A stretch of DNA of 26,225 nt from a candidate division BRC1 bacterium ADurb.BinA292 (GCA_002068205.1 MVZB01000010.1:1-26225), one strand, 5' to 3'. Counted from the first letter of the stretch, positions 16,581 through 24,279 are shown. Made by a program: numbers and translations. The notes: generated by a model not told the origin, from the letters alone.

Positions 16581-17938
16581 GTGGACTTCTCCGCCGGGCA
16601 TTGAGTCGGCGCCACCTCCCAGTGGGCGGAGCCACAAATGATTCCGGTGCCGACCGCCGGCGGCGGACCTTCGAGAGGGACATTCGTGACATGGAAGCGG
16701 GTGACATCCATCACGAGATCCAGGGTTCGACGTCCCTGCCGCGCCGTCAGCATTGAAATCTTATAGTCGCCTGGCATCAAATGCATGCCCCGCGATTGAA
16801 ATGAGATGATGTATGTCCCGGGAAGCATCGTGCCTGGATGCAGATCATTCTCTTCGCTGTCACTGGTGTAGACCCGCGTGCCGTCCAGACGATCGACCCC
16901 AAGATGAAAGGATAAGAAGGAAAGGGGCTTCAGAACCTCCAAGCCAAAAGTTACTCGCAAAGGTTCACGGTAGCGAAAAACCGATGTCAGTTCGTTATCC
17001 CGATTCTGAAGCTCGCAGTAGAGCAGCCTGGCCGGCCCCTGTGCGGGAGGGTTCCGGTTTGTCAGGTCAATCCGTCCACTATTTTCCGTTTCGCCCAAAG
17101 TATCGCGGATGTAGAGATCGATAACGTCGGACGTCTTGCCCCAGGCACGAACCGCCCCAGCGTCAAGGTAAATAGTTGTCCGGCAGAGATTCTGGATGGC
17201 GCCCATATTATGGCTGACGAACAGGATGGTGCGACCTTCGTGTGCGCCATCTTCCATTTTGCCCAGGCACTTCTTTTGAAACTGCGCGTCGCCGACGGCC
17301 AGGACCTCGTCCACGACCATGATGTCGGTGCGCAGGTGGGCCGCCACCGAAAAGGCGAGGCGAACATACATCCCCGAGCTGTAGAACTTGACGGACGTAT
17401 CGAGGAATTGTTCGATCCCGGCAAATTCAACGATGGCGTCGAACTGTTGGGCAATCTCGGCGCGGCGCATGCCGAGGATGGCGCCGTTGAGATAGATGTT
17501 TTCGCGGCCGGTCAGCTCGCGGTGGAAACCGGTGCCGACCTCCAGCAGGCTGGCCAGTCGCCCGCGGTAGCGCATTTCGCCGGTCGTGGGCGCGGTAATC
17601 CGGCTGAGGATTTTGAGCAGGGTCGACTTGCCCGCGCCGTTGCGGCCAATGATGCCGACGGTTTCGCCGCAGGCGATCTCCAGATTGATGTCGCGGAGCG
17701 CCCAGAAGGTCCCCTTATCGCCGCGACCGCGTCGAGCCAGGCCAAAGCCGCGGCGCAGCAGGCTCGTCAGCTCTTCGCGAAAATTATCCTTGAGCGCCCG
17801 CGTCTCCCCCAGGCGATAGGCCTTGCCGATATCCCGCATGCGCACCGCCCACGGGGTGGCCGCTTCGGCGCCGGGGGTGGTTTCGGCCCACCTGACGATG
17901 GCGGGTGCTTCTGCGTTGTCCGGCATGTTAGAGGACAT
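16577..17938 (-). CDS. wzt: Wzt-type ABC exporter ATPase with C-terminal glycan-binding domain
   Basis: 453 residues from ATG 17938 (ATG 17926 and 17965 are alternatives; no clear ribosome site). It is the ATPase of an ABC-2 polysaccharide exporter on the cytoplasmic face of the inner membrane. Walker A GRNGAGKST is at about 98-106, signature YSSGMYVRLAF at about 187, Walker B IMVVDEVLAVGD at about 206-217, and H-loop His at 243. An N-terminal extension of about 30 residues precedes the ABC fold. The ABC domain ends near 275. The remaining 170 residues (about 290-440) are beta-rich with DLHPGTMLPGTYIISF and LMPGDYKISML, matching the Wzt C-terminal domain that binds the terminally modified O-antigen in E. 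coli O8/O9a. This implies export gated by a chain-end modification, possibly from one of the adjacent enzymes. It overlaps Wzm upstream and the pyruvyltransferase downstream. Confidence 0.92.
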   Translation of the reverse strand: MSSNMPDNAEAPAIVRWAETTPGAEAATPWAVRMRDIGKAYRLGETRALKDNFREELTSLLRRGFGLARRGRGDKGTFWALRDINLEIACGETVGIIGRNGAGKSTLLKILSRITAPTTGEMRYRGRLASLLEVGTGFHRELTGRENIYLNGAILGMRRAEIAQQFDAIVEFAGIEQFLDTSVKFYSSGMYVRLAFSVAAHLRTDIMVVDEVLAVGDAQFQKKCLGKMEDGAHEGRTILFVSHNMGAIQNLCRTTIYLDAGAVRAWGKTSDVIDLYIRDTLGETENSGRIDLTNRNPPAQGPARLLYCELQNRDNELTSVFRYREPLRVTFGLEVLKPLSFLSFHLGVDRLDGTRVYTSDSEENDLHPGTMLPGTYIISFQSRGMHLMPGDYKISMLTARQGRRTLDLVMDVTRFHVTNVPLEGPPPAVGTGIICGSAHWEVAPTQCPAEKST

Positions 17939-18785
17939 CCACGAGTCGGCGTTCTCGAGCCGCAAAGAAGCGGGCGCCGAAGAAAAGCACCAGGGCCGAC
18001 ATCACGGCGGCCTTCAGCAGAAGCATCGAGTTGATCGGACTGCGCTCGATCACCGCGCGATAGGTTTCGACAACCGCCGCCATCGGATTGAGCGAAAGGA
18101 CCTGATACAGGTAAGGGACGGCCCACCCCCAGTCAGCCGAGTGGAATTCGCCGCGCCCCATGGCTTCCAGCGGCAGCCAGACGGTGATGAACATGCCCAA
18201 CTGCAGCACGAACGTGATCGCATATTTCACATCCCGGTACTGGGCGTTCAGGATCGACAGAAAGAGTCCCAGGCCAACCGCCGTAGCGAGTTGAATGATC
18301 AGCAGCGGGATGAGCCACAGCAAGAGCGAGGCCGTGAAGGCGCCCGCCAGGCAGGCAATGGCCGCCAACATCGCAAAAGCGAACAGAAAATCGAGCAGCG
18401 AAGAGAGGACTTGGGATGCCGGCACGATCATGCGCGGGAAGTAGATTTTCGCGATCAGATTGGCATTCTGCTCCAGGCTGGTGGCGGCCATCTGCGTGCC
18501 CTGTTGAAAACTCGTCCACGGCGCCAGCCCGGCCATGAAAAACAGAAGCGCCGCGCCGCCATCGAACGAGCCTCGAATCAAGCCATAGATCGCCGTGAAG
18601 ACAACGCCCGTGATCAAAGGCTGAAGGACGACCCAGATAATTCCCAAGGCAGTTTGTTTATAGCGTAGTTTGAGATTACGAAGGATGAAGGCCCCAAGCA
18701 GCTCGCGATACTCGACAAGATCGCGAAATGCCTGGATGAGCCGGGTCCGCGGATCAGAGCTTATAACGGTTTCTTGCGGATTCAT
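17928..18785 (-). CDS. wzm: Wzm-type ABC-2 polysaccharide export permease
   Basis: 285-residue inner-membrane permease with about six transmembrane helices. Family marks are LIQAFRDLVEYRELLGAFILRNLKLRYKQTALGIIWVVLQPL at the N terminus (amphipathic interface helix running into TM1) and NANLIAKIYFPRMIVP (coupling-helix region). FLSILNAQYRDVKYAITFVLQ and YLYQVLSLNPMAAVVETYRAV near the end complete the pattern. Together these are diagnostic of the Wzm/KpsM/TagG export family. It pairs with the Wzt ATPase, whose start overlaps this gene's end. The ribosome site is weak: TTAGGAAA lies about 18 nt upstream. As first gene of the minus-strand glycan operon, its promoter should lie in the 318-bp spacer before it. 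It moves the completed lipid-linked polymer across the inner membrane. Confidence 0.93.
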   Translation of the reverse strand: MNPQETVISSDPRTRLIQAFRDLVEYRELLGAFILRNLKLRYKQTALGIIWVVLQPLITGVVFTAIYGLIRGSFDGGAALLFFMAGLAPWTSFQQGTQMAATSLEQNANLIAKIYFPRMIVPASQVLSSLLDFLFAFAMLAAIACLAGAFTASLLLWLIPLLIIQLATAVGLGLFLSILNAQYRDVKYAITFVLQLGMFITVWLPLEAMGRGEFHSADWGWAVPYLYQVLSLNPMAAVVETYRAVIERSPINSMLLLKAAVMSALVLFFGARFFAARERRLVDVL

Positions 18786-19103
18786 CGGGGCGTGGGGCGA
18801 GGTTTCCTAAGCGATTGGACCGGGCGGCCCCGCCCCTGGTCGTCGCCGGAGGCGCCGAACGGGCCAGGGCAGGCACCGCAGCCAACCTCAGCTTACGTCA
18901 ATCCTTGCAGGGTCATCAATGGTAGACGGCCCACCAAGCCCATCGGCGCACAGTGCCGCGGGCTTCTCGCTGCCGACGCGTTCAACGCCCGACCCGCCAT
19001 GCTCCGTGCGTCGCCTCGTCGTGTTAGTGAGCCGCGGCGGCTGGCGCCGGCGCGGTAATCCCCCCCGCCGCGACATCCACTCTCCGGCGCATGGGCCGGC
19101 TTT
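18786..19103 (-). promoter_or_regulatory. Spacer between murE and wzm: end of dcw block, start of glycan operon
   Basis: 318 bp with no credible gene. On the minus strand an 8-bp stem (CGCGGCGG / CCGCCGCG, 19033-19040 with 19065-19072) sits about 30 nt past the murE stop, with no T-run after it. A weak promoter candidate for wzm is TTGATG (18914-18919) and TAAGCT (18890-18895), 18 bp apart. A GC-rich imperfect stem (18819-18840) lies in the wzm leader. None of these is strong. Confidence 0.3.
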
Positions 19104-20621
19104 TCACTTCGCGCGGCGCAGCGCGGCGACGGCGGCGGCGGCCTGTTCCCGGTCGTCGAAGTGCGTCTTGCGCCCCATCGCGTCCTGGTAGTTCTCGTGC
19201 CCCTTGCCGGCGATGACGATCACGTCGGCCGGCATGGCCAGGCGGATCGCCTCGCGGATGGCGCTGGCGCGGTCCAGGATCACCTGCCAGCGGGTCGTGC
19301 CGAAGGCGGCTTCCTTGATCCCATCCAGGATCATCTCGGCGATGGCCTTGGGCTCCTCGGTGCGCGGATTGTCGTTGGTCACGATGATGTGGTCGGCGAG
19401 CCGGGCGGCGACGCGTCCCATCTGGGGCCGCTTGCCGGGGTCGCGGTCGCCCCCCGCGCCGAAAACGGCGATCAGCCGCCCCGTCCGGAAGGCGCAGGCA
19501 TTGAGCAGCGTCTGCTGCAGCGAATCGGGGGTGTGGGCGTAATCGACGATCACGGGGAACGGCTGGCCGGCCTCGACCAATTCAAACCGCCCCGGCGCGC
19601 CGCGTGTCGCGGCCAGACCCTGGGCGATCGCGTCGTGATCCAGCCCCAGGCCAAGCGCCATCCCGGCCGCCACGAGCGCGTTCTGCACATTATACAACCC
19701 GTGCAACCGGAGCTGGAGGTAGAACGGCCGCCCCCGCAGGCGCGCCCGGACGTACTGGCCATGGCGGGTCACATGGACCGTATCGACAAGCAGGTCGGCG
19801 TCGGGGCGGTGGAAACTGAAGGAGAAAACTTGAACGCCCGGTGCGGTCTGGCGCACGCGCTCGGCATAGTGCCGCCCCGCCGGATCGTCCAGATTCAGCA
19901 CCGCCACGCCGCCGCCCGCCGCCGGCAGCACCTCGGTGAACAGTCGCTCCTTCGCGGCGCGGTATTCGTCCATCGTCCTGTGGTAGTCCAGGTGGTCCTG
20001 CGTCAGGTTGGTGAACCCGGCGGCGCGGAACTGGATGCCGTCCACCCGGTGCTGGTCAAGGGCATGGGAACTGGTTTCCATGACGAGCGCCTGGACGCCC
20101 TCGGCCCGCATCCGGCGCAGGTATTCGGCCAGTTCCGCCGGCGAAGGGGTCGTCTGGGGGGCGGGCTCGAGCTCCACATGATCGCCCCAGCGGTAGTTGA
20201 CGGTGCCGAGGACGCCGGTTTTCAATCCCGCCGCGAGCAGGATGGCCTCCAGCATGTAGGTGACGGTCGTCTTGCCATTGGTGCCGGTCACGCAGGCGGC
20301 CAGCATGCCGGCGCTGGGATCGCCCGCCAGTTTCTGGCAGAGCCGGGCATAGGCCTGGCGGGTGTTTTCGACCTGGATCAGGTGCAGCCCGGCCGGCGCC
20401 TTCGCCCGGGGAGAGCTGACGAGCGCGGCAGGTGCGCCGGCCGCGGCGGCTTGCGCCAGAAACTGGTGGCCGTCGGCCCGGCCGCCGGCGATGGCGACAA
20501 AGAGCACCCCCGGGCCGCAGCGGCGCGAGTCATCGGTCACCGCCTCAATCGACAGGTCGGCCGGCACGCGCGCGGCCGGCGCGAGCCGGGTCTCTTCAAG
20601 CAATGCGGCCAGGTTGTGCAT
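19104..20621 (-). CDS. murE: UDP-MurNAc-L-Ala-D-Glu:meso-diaminopimelate ligase
   Basis: 505-residue cytoplasmic ATP-dependent amide ligase of peptidoglycan precursor synthesis; it adds the third stem-peptide residue. Domain 1 (UDP binding, residues about 20-95) has TDDSRRCGPGVLFVAI. The central ATPase domain has the P-loop GTNGKTTV (113-120), TTPSPAEL, METSSHALDQHRVDGI and the carbamylated Lys224 in RAAKERLF. The C-terminal ligand-binding domain has NDNPRTEEP (416-424) and GKGHENYQ (472-479). DNPR at 417-420 is the established meso-diaminopimelate specificity motif (Lys-type enzymes differ here). I start at ATG 20621, which directly precedes the conserved N terminus, although no ribosome site is visible. 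It is 101 bp after ftsI. Length is normal for MurE. It is the last dcw gene here; no murF follows. Confidence 0.96.
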   Translation of the reverse strand: MHNLAALLEETRLAPAARVPADLSIEAVTDDSRRCGPGVLFVAIAGGRADGHQFLAQAAAAGAPAALVSSPRAKAPAGLHLIQVENTRQAYARLCQKLAGDPSAGMLAACVTGTNGKTTVTYMLEAILLAAGLKTGVLGTVNYRWGDHVELEPAPQTTPSPAELAEYLRRMRAEGVQALVMETSSHALDQHRVDGIQFRAAGFTNLTQDHLDYHRTMDEYRAAKERLFTEVLPAAGGGVAVLNLDDPAGRHYAERVRQTAPGVQVFSFSFHRPDADLLVDTVHVTRHGQYVRARLRGRPFYLQLRLHGLYNVQNALVAAGMALGLGLDHDAIAQGLAATRGAPGRFELVEAGQPFPVIVDYAHTPDSLQQTLLNACAFRTGRLIAVFGAGGDRDPGKRPQMGRVAARLADHIIVTNDNPRTEEPKAIAEMILDGIKEAAFGTTRWQVILDRASAIREAIRLAMPADVIVIAGKGHENYQDAMGRKTHFDDREQAAAAVAALRRAK

Positions 20622-20722
20622 GGGAAGGCTTGTTGTGGTCCTCGGCGGGGAATGGATTTCCGCCCGCCCAACCGATTCGGCGGCGCTCGCCTGTGGCTCC
20701 GGAACCGACCGGGAGAGCGGCC

Positions 20723-22936
20723 CTATTGTGCCTGAAAGGCGTCCTCGCCCGCACTGGCTTTCTGGGCCACGTCGGTATTCTGGGCAAACACCACCATCGC
20801 CGCGCGGCTCGCCGGGAGGCGGCGGCCCGGGGCTGGATCCTGGCGCACGGCCAGCCCCGAGCCGATCATGCGCGCCTCGATGCCGGCTTCGGCCAGCCGC
20901 TCCCAGGCTTCCACCATGGTCAGCCCCAGGCAATCGGGCATGCGCGGCCGTTCAGCCTCGGCGTCTTCGTCGCCGGTTGCGGGCAGCAGGCTCTCGGCCA
21001 GCGCCAGATCCACCGCCGGCAGAACCGGGCGGCCCGGCTCGACCGGCAGCGCGGCGGGCATGCCGCCCGAATCGGCGTCGACCGCCAGCACGCCATTATC
21101 CTCGGCCGACGGCGAGGAGTCGCCGTCCTCAGCGACCCGCAGCGCCGGATCGACAAACCCCTCCTCCTTGCGGCGATAGGCTTCATACTCGGCGGGGTCG
21201 GAGGGGGGGATGCCGAGGATATGGGCGACCTTCAGCGCGATCTCGCGGAAGACCGGCGCGGAGACCTCGCCGCCGTATTTGGCGCCGCGCGGCTCGTCCA
21301 CGGTGACGAAAATCGCCACGCGCGGCTCGTCGATCGGAAACAGCCCGGCGAACGAGGCGATGTAGAGCTTGCGGCCCGAATCCGACCGGTAGTGCTTGAC
21401 GGTCGTGCCGGTTTTGCCGCCGACGCGGAAGCCGGGCACCTCGGCGCGGCCCTTGCCGGTCCCCTCCAGCACGACCGCCTCCATCAGCTCCAGCATGTTG
21501 GCACAGGTCTCGGGGTTGGCCACGCGTTCGACCGGTTCGCCGGGGAACTCGCGGATCGTGCGCCCGTCGCGCGAGACGACCGCCTGCACCACGTGGGGGG
21601 CCATTCGCCAGCCGTTGTTGCCGATCGCCGCCAGCGCCGAGACCGCCTGGAGCGGCGTCAGTGAGGTTTCGTAGCCAATCGCCAGCGAGGCGCGCGACAT
21701 CGCCGTCCATTGCTCGACCGGCCGCAGGATGCCGCTCCCCTCGCCCGGCAGGTCGATTCCCAGCGAGCTGCCCAGTCCAAACCGGCGCAGGCCCTGGTAG
21801 TAGGCCACCTGCTCGATCCGCTCGCTCAACAGCGCCATCGCGACGTTGCTCGATTCGGCGAAGGCATGGCGCAACGGGACCCAGCCGCCGATCGCATGCA
21901 CGTCGCGGATCCACCGGCCATGCAGGAAAACCGCCCCCGAGCCGGTGTTGACGTTCTCGCTGGGCGTCAGCAGGCCGCCATCCAGCAACAACGTCGTCGT
22001 CAGGATTTTCATCACCGAGCCGACCTCGAACGGGTCAGTCAGCGCCCGGTTCAGCCGCTGATCGTCGTCGGTCTCGGAGAAGTGGTTGGGGTCGAAATCG
22101 GGGCAGTTGGCCAGGGCGAGGATGCCGCCGGTGCGCACGTCCATCACGATGGCGACGCCGCTGCGCGCCTGCAGCTCGCCGACCCGCCGCCGCAGCGCCC
22201 GCTGCGTAAACATCTGGATCTGCTCGTCGATCGTCAGAATCAGATTGTGGCCGTAGGTCGATTCAATCACCTCGTCGGCGATCGGCGCCAGGCCGGTCCG
22301 CAGCGAATTGACCGGTATCTGCGTCTCCTGATAAGACCCCTTCAGGTACTCGTCATACTGCAGTTCGACGCCGGCCAGGCCGATGTTGTCCCCGGCGTCG
22401 TCGATCTTCGTGAAGCCCAGGATGTGGGCGGCCAGGTGCGCCTTGGGGTAATAGCGCTTGCTCTGTTTCTCAAAAATGATCGTATTGGGCGGCAGGTCAT
22501 AGCGCTCGTCGATCATCGCCATCGCCTGGCTGACCTCTTCGGGCGCCTTGCGGTAGACGTAGTAGCGATACGGCTTGTCGAAATACTGCTGGATCTGGCT
22601 GCGCGGGCGGCCCAGCACCTCGGCCAGATCGTCGATCAGGCCCGGCGGGATGTCCAGGGGAGCCTCGTCGCCCTTGCCGCGGCGCAGCTTGCGTGTATCC
22701 AGCACGATCGTATCAGTGAAGTACGAGGTGGCCAGGATGCTGCCGTTGCGGTCGAGGATGTCGCCGCGCCGGGGCGTCAGCGTCACCCGTTTGTGCTGCT
22801 GCTCGGCGGCCCGGACCAGATATTTCTCGTTGTCGATGACCTGGACGTGATAGAGGCGGACCAGGATGGCGGAGAAGACGAAGAACGTGCTGCACCAGAG
22901 CAGCAGCAGCCGGAAGCGGTAGGTCTTACGGAGCAT
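20723..22936 (-). CDS. ftsI: Septal peptidoglycan transpeptidase (class B PBP) with PASTA domain
   Basis: 737-residue division transpeptidase (PBP3/PBP2x type). Start ATG 22936 has TGGAGG 5 nt upstream. A short cytoplasmic tail and one membrane helix (about 8-29) are followed by the pedestal domain with RGDILDRNG (57-65), then the transpeptidase domain. Active-site motifs are SVMK (307-310, nucleophile Ser307), SSN (362-364) and KTG (508-510). An acidic, Pro-rich linker (about 580-665) leads to a C-terminal PASTA domain (about 666-718, MPDCLGLTMVEAWERLAEAGIEA). PASTA-bearing FtsI is usual in Gram-positives (Pbp2x, SpoVD) and some deep-branching lineages but not in E. coli. It cross-links septal peptidoglycan outside the inner membrane with FtsW/FtsQLB. 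It is separated from ftsL by 872 bp of atypical sequence and followed by murE. Confidence 0.95.
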   Translation of the reverse strand: MLRKTYRFRLLLLWCSTFFVFSAILVRLYHVQVIDNEKYLVRAAEQQHKRVTLTPRRGDILDRNGSILATSYFTDTIVLDTRKLRRGKGDEAPLDIPPGLIDDLAEVLGRPRSQIQQYFDKPYRYYVYRKAPEEVSQAMAMIDERYDLPPNTIIFEKQSKRYYPKAHLAAHILGFTKIDDAGDNIGLAGVELQYDEYLKGSYQETQIPVNSLRTGLAPIADEVIESTYGHNLILTIDEQIQMFTQRALRRRVGELQARSGVAIVMDVRTGGILALANCPDFDPNHFSETDDDQRLNRALTDPFEVGSVMKILTTTLLLDGGLLTPSENVNTGSGAVFLHGRWIRDVHAIGGWVPLRHAFAESSNVAMALLSERIEQVAYYQGLRRFGLGSSLGIDLPGEGSGILRPVEQWTAMSRASLAIGYETSLTPLQAVSALAAIGNNGWRMAPHVVQAVVSRDGRTIREFPGEPVERVANPETCANMLELMEAVVLEGTGKGRAEVPGFRVGGKTGTTVKHYRSDSGRKLYIASFAGLFPIDEPRVAIFVTVDEPRGAKYGGEVSAPVFREIALKVAHILGIPPSDPAEYEAYRRKEEGFVDPALRVAEDGDSSPSAEDNGVLAVDADSGGMPAALPVEPGRPVLPAVDLALAESLLPATGDEDAEAERPRMPDCLGLTMVEAWERLAEAGIEARMIGSGLAVRQDPAPGRRLPASRAAMVVFAQNTDVAQKASAGEDAFQAQ

Positions 22937-23184
22937 GGGGGGCCTCCAGGCGGGCTATGTCCAATCCCGGGAACGGTCCGCAAGCCCGATGAGGAACCGG
23001 CCGATGAAGCGCTCAGGGGGTGCGGCCGGCGACCGCCCCCCGTTCGTTTTGGTCGGCCGATGCGGGGGACGAGGGGGCCCGCGGCCCGCCAAATACAATT
23101 TGACAACCCGGAGGGGGCTGGATACCGTCGATCTCAGGTTCAGTGGCGAGTCGGCCCGATTCCGGGCAAAAAACCTACCATCTC

Positions 23185-23266
23185 GTTCCGGCGCCGAACG
23201 GCGCGGGAACTGTGCGCCAGGCGGGGGGAACGTCGTGAGCGGTCGGATGCCGCGACGTTGCCCCCC
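23185..23266 (-). ncRNA. Pair of stable hairpins upstream of ftsI
   Basis: Read on the minus strand, stem 1 (23266-23223) pairs CCCCCC/GGGGGG and AACGTCG/CGACGTT, 13 bp with one bulged base and a 17-nt loop that can pair further (CGG/CCG). Twelve nt later stem 2 (23210-23185) pairs GTTCC/GGAAC and GCGCC/GGCGC, 10 bp with one C-C mismatch and a GTTC tetraloop. Eleven nt after stem 2 is a T6 run (23168-23173), and beyond it a third small stem (GCCCG / CGGGC, 23154-23167). This could be a structured leader element or a terminator with a displaced U-tract. Structures were drawn by hand, without energy calculation. Confidence 0.4.
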
Positions 23267-23449
23267 TTCTGTTTTTGGGCCGGCGAGGCCCGCAACAGTG
23301 CCTGGCGTCTCCGCACTCGTCCGCCCTGCGCCGCCCGCGCTTGGTCGGGAAGGGAGGTCTTGAACAGGCAACGCGGCTGGGAGCGGCAACATGGACCGAC
23401 GTCACGGGGAGAGCGATCGAGCAGCGGCAACGGAGCAGCCGGAGATCCA

Positions 23450-23570
23450 CGGGAGCAGAACAGCGGGAACGGGATCGATCGCCTGGGTCGGCACCCGGTG
23501 CGGGAATACGGTCCGGTCAGGGGGAACGCGCACGGGAAACAGCTGCGGGAGATGAACAGCGGGAGCGGGA
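23450..23570 (-). repeat. 25-nt imperfect direct repeat, 96 bp apart, in the ftsL-ftsI gap
   Basis: Copies at 23450-23474 and 23546-23570 match at 22 of 25 positions. On the minus strand the shared core is CCCGCTGTTC flanked by TCCCG units. Shorter CCCG-rich fragments of the same pattern lie between and around the copies. The repeat is not part of any convincing coding frame. Confidence 0.45.
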
Positions 23571-23808
23571 CGCGCGCGGCCACGGACGGCCTGAGTGGGA
23601 GAAACTCGAAGCCGGCGGCCGCCTGGGCGGCGCCGGTGAAATCTGTCATCGCGCCCTGGTCGGCGCGGGGCCATCCTCCATCGTTCGTCCTGGCTCGAAA
23701 ATTCGTTGCCGGGGCTCGGTTCCCGGCTTTCGAAAATCTCCTGATTTGCGCGAAGGGATGAGTCACGCCTGAGCGGCCCTCCCCGCGTTCTTCAAGTCCT
23801 GATCGCCC

Positions 23809-24279
23809 TCATTCCCCGGCCTGGGCCGCGGGCGCCCAGCCGACGCGTTCTCCCAGCCGCTCCAGCCAGAGGGCGGCCTGGATCGCCGTCGGCGAGAGCG
23901 GCGGTTGCGCCGGGCCGCCGGCCTTGGTCCGCGCCATCGCGTAGCGCGTGTAGATCTCCTCGGGCATCCGGATCTCGACGCGCTCCTCGCCGTAGGGCAT
24001 CATCCCCAGTTCGGCGCGGGCAAATTCGAACAGCCGCTCGGGCTGTTTCAGCGCCTCCAGTTCACCGCGCAGGGCGTTGTTCTCGCTCGTCAGCTGGTCA
24101 TGCGTCGTCTGCAGGCGGATCGCGTCACGCCGCACCCCGTCGAGCATGAAGCGCAGGTGCAGGTGGCCCAACGCGAACAGCAGCAGCAGCCCCAGCGCAA
24201 ACAGGACGCGCATCAACGCGGAGAACGGCACCAGCCGCACATTGTCGCCGGGATCGAGTCGCTGCGCGTATCCAGCCAA
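23809..24279 (-). CDS. ftsL: FtsL-like division protein
   Basis: 156-residue bitopic membrane protein. The start is TTG 24279, supported by AAGGAG nine nt upstream. A short cytoplasmic segment is followed by one membrane helix (about 22-42) and a periplasmic coiled coil (about 45-80, with QTTHDQLTSENNALRGELEALKQPE). Next comes ERLFEFARAELGMMPYGEERVEI, the conserved FtsL/DivIC-type segment after the coil. The last 45 residues are Pro/Ala-rich and variable. FtsL is poorly conserved in sequence, so the call rests on topology, this motif and position between rsmH and ftsI. In known systems FtsL joins FtsB and FtsQ to activate FtsW-FtsI at the septum. It is slightly longer than E. coli FtsL (121 residues). 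It lies 82 bp after rsmH. Confidence 0.85.
   Translation of the reverse strand: MAGYAQRLDPGDNVRLVPFSALMRVLFALGLLLLFALGHLHLRFMLDGVRRDAIRLQTTHDQLTSENNALRGELEALKQPERLFEFARAELGMMPYGEERVEIRMPEEIYTRYAMARTKAGGPAQPPLSPTAIQAALWLERLGERVGWAPAAQAGE

Larger units (their letters stand above)
22937..23808 (-). other. 872-bp ftsL-ftsI gap with no convincing gene
   Basis: In most dcw clusters ftsL and ftsI nearly abut, so this gap is unusual. All frames stay open for some distance because of high GC, but the predicted products are Arg/Pro/Ser-rich low-complexity peptides with no family signature. On the transcribed minus strand the central part is pyrimidine-rich and G-poor: in 23401-23460 I count 25 C and 15 G on that strand. 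It holds two adjacent stable hairpins and a 25-nt imperfect direct repeat (separate entries). I checked by eye for RNase P RNA, SRP RNA and tmRNA core motifs and did not find them. A structured leader, a processing or termination zone, or an untranslated RNA are possible. Confidence 0.5.

Noticed and set aside
23277..23291. GGGCC-GGCGA-GGCCC hairpin next to a T5 run as a terminator
   Set aside because: The T-run is on the 5' side on the plus strand (A-run on the 3' side on the minus strand), so it cannot work as an intrinsic terminator in either direction.
23338..23380. SRP-RNA-like string GGTCGGGAAGGGAGGTC
   Set aside because: It resembles the GGTCCGGAAGGAAGCAGC apical motif only partly; the required GCAGC side and the flanking stem are missing.
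23402..23674. 90-codon minus-strand frame with GGAGG directly before ATG
   Set aside because: The ribosome site abuts the ATG with no spacing, and the product is Arg/Pro-rich low-complexity sequence overlapping the direct repeats.
21710..23761. 683-codon plus-strand frame opposite ftsI
   Set aside because: It is antisense to the clear FtsI coding frame, is rich in Arg/Gln/Asp/Val in the pattern of a GC-rich shadow, and has no recognisable domain.
23140..23766. 208-codon minus-strand frame (GTG start) in the ftsL-ftsI gap
   Set aside because: The product is Arg/Pro/Ser/Cys-rich with no domain, membrane segment or family motif, uses rare AGA/AGG/CGA codons, and runs through the long hairpins. 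It has a distant GGAGG but otherwise looks like chance openness in GC-rich DNA.
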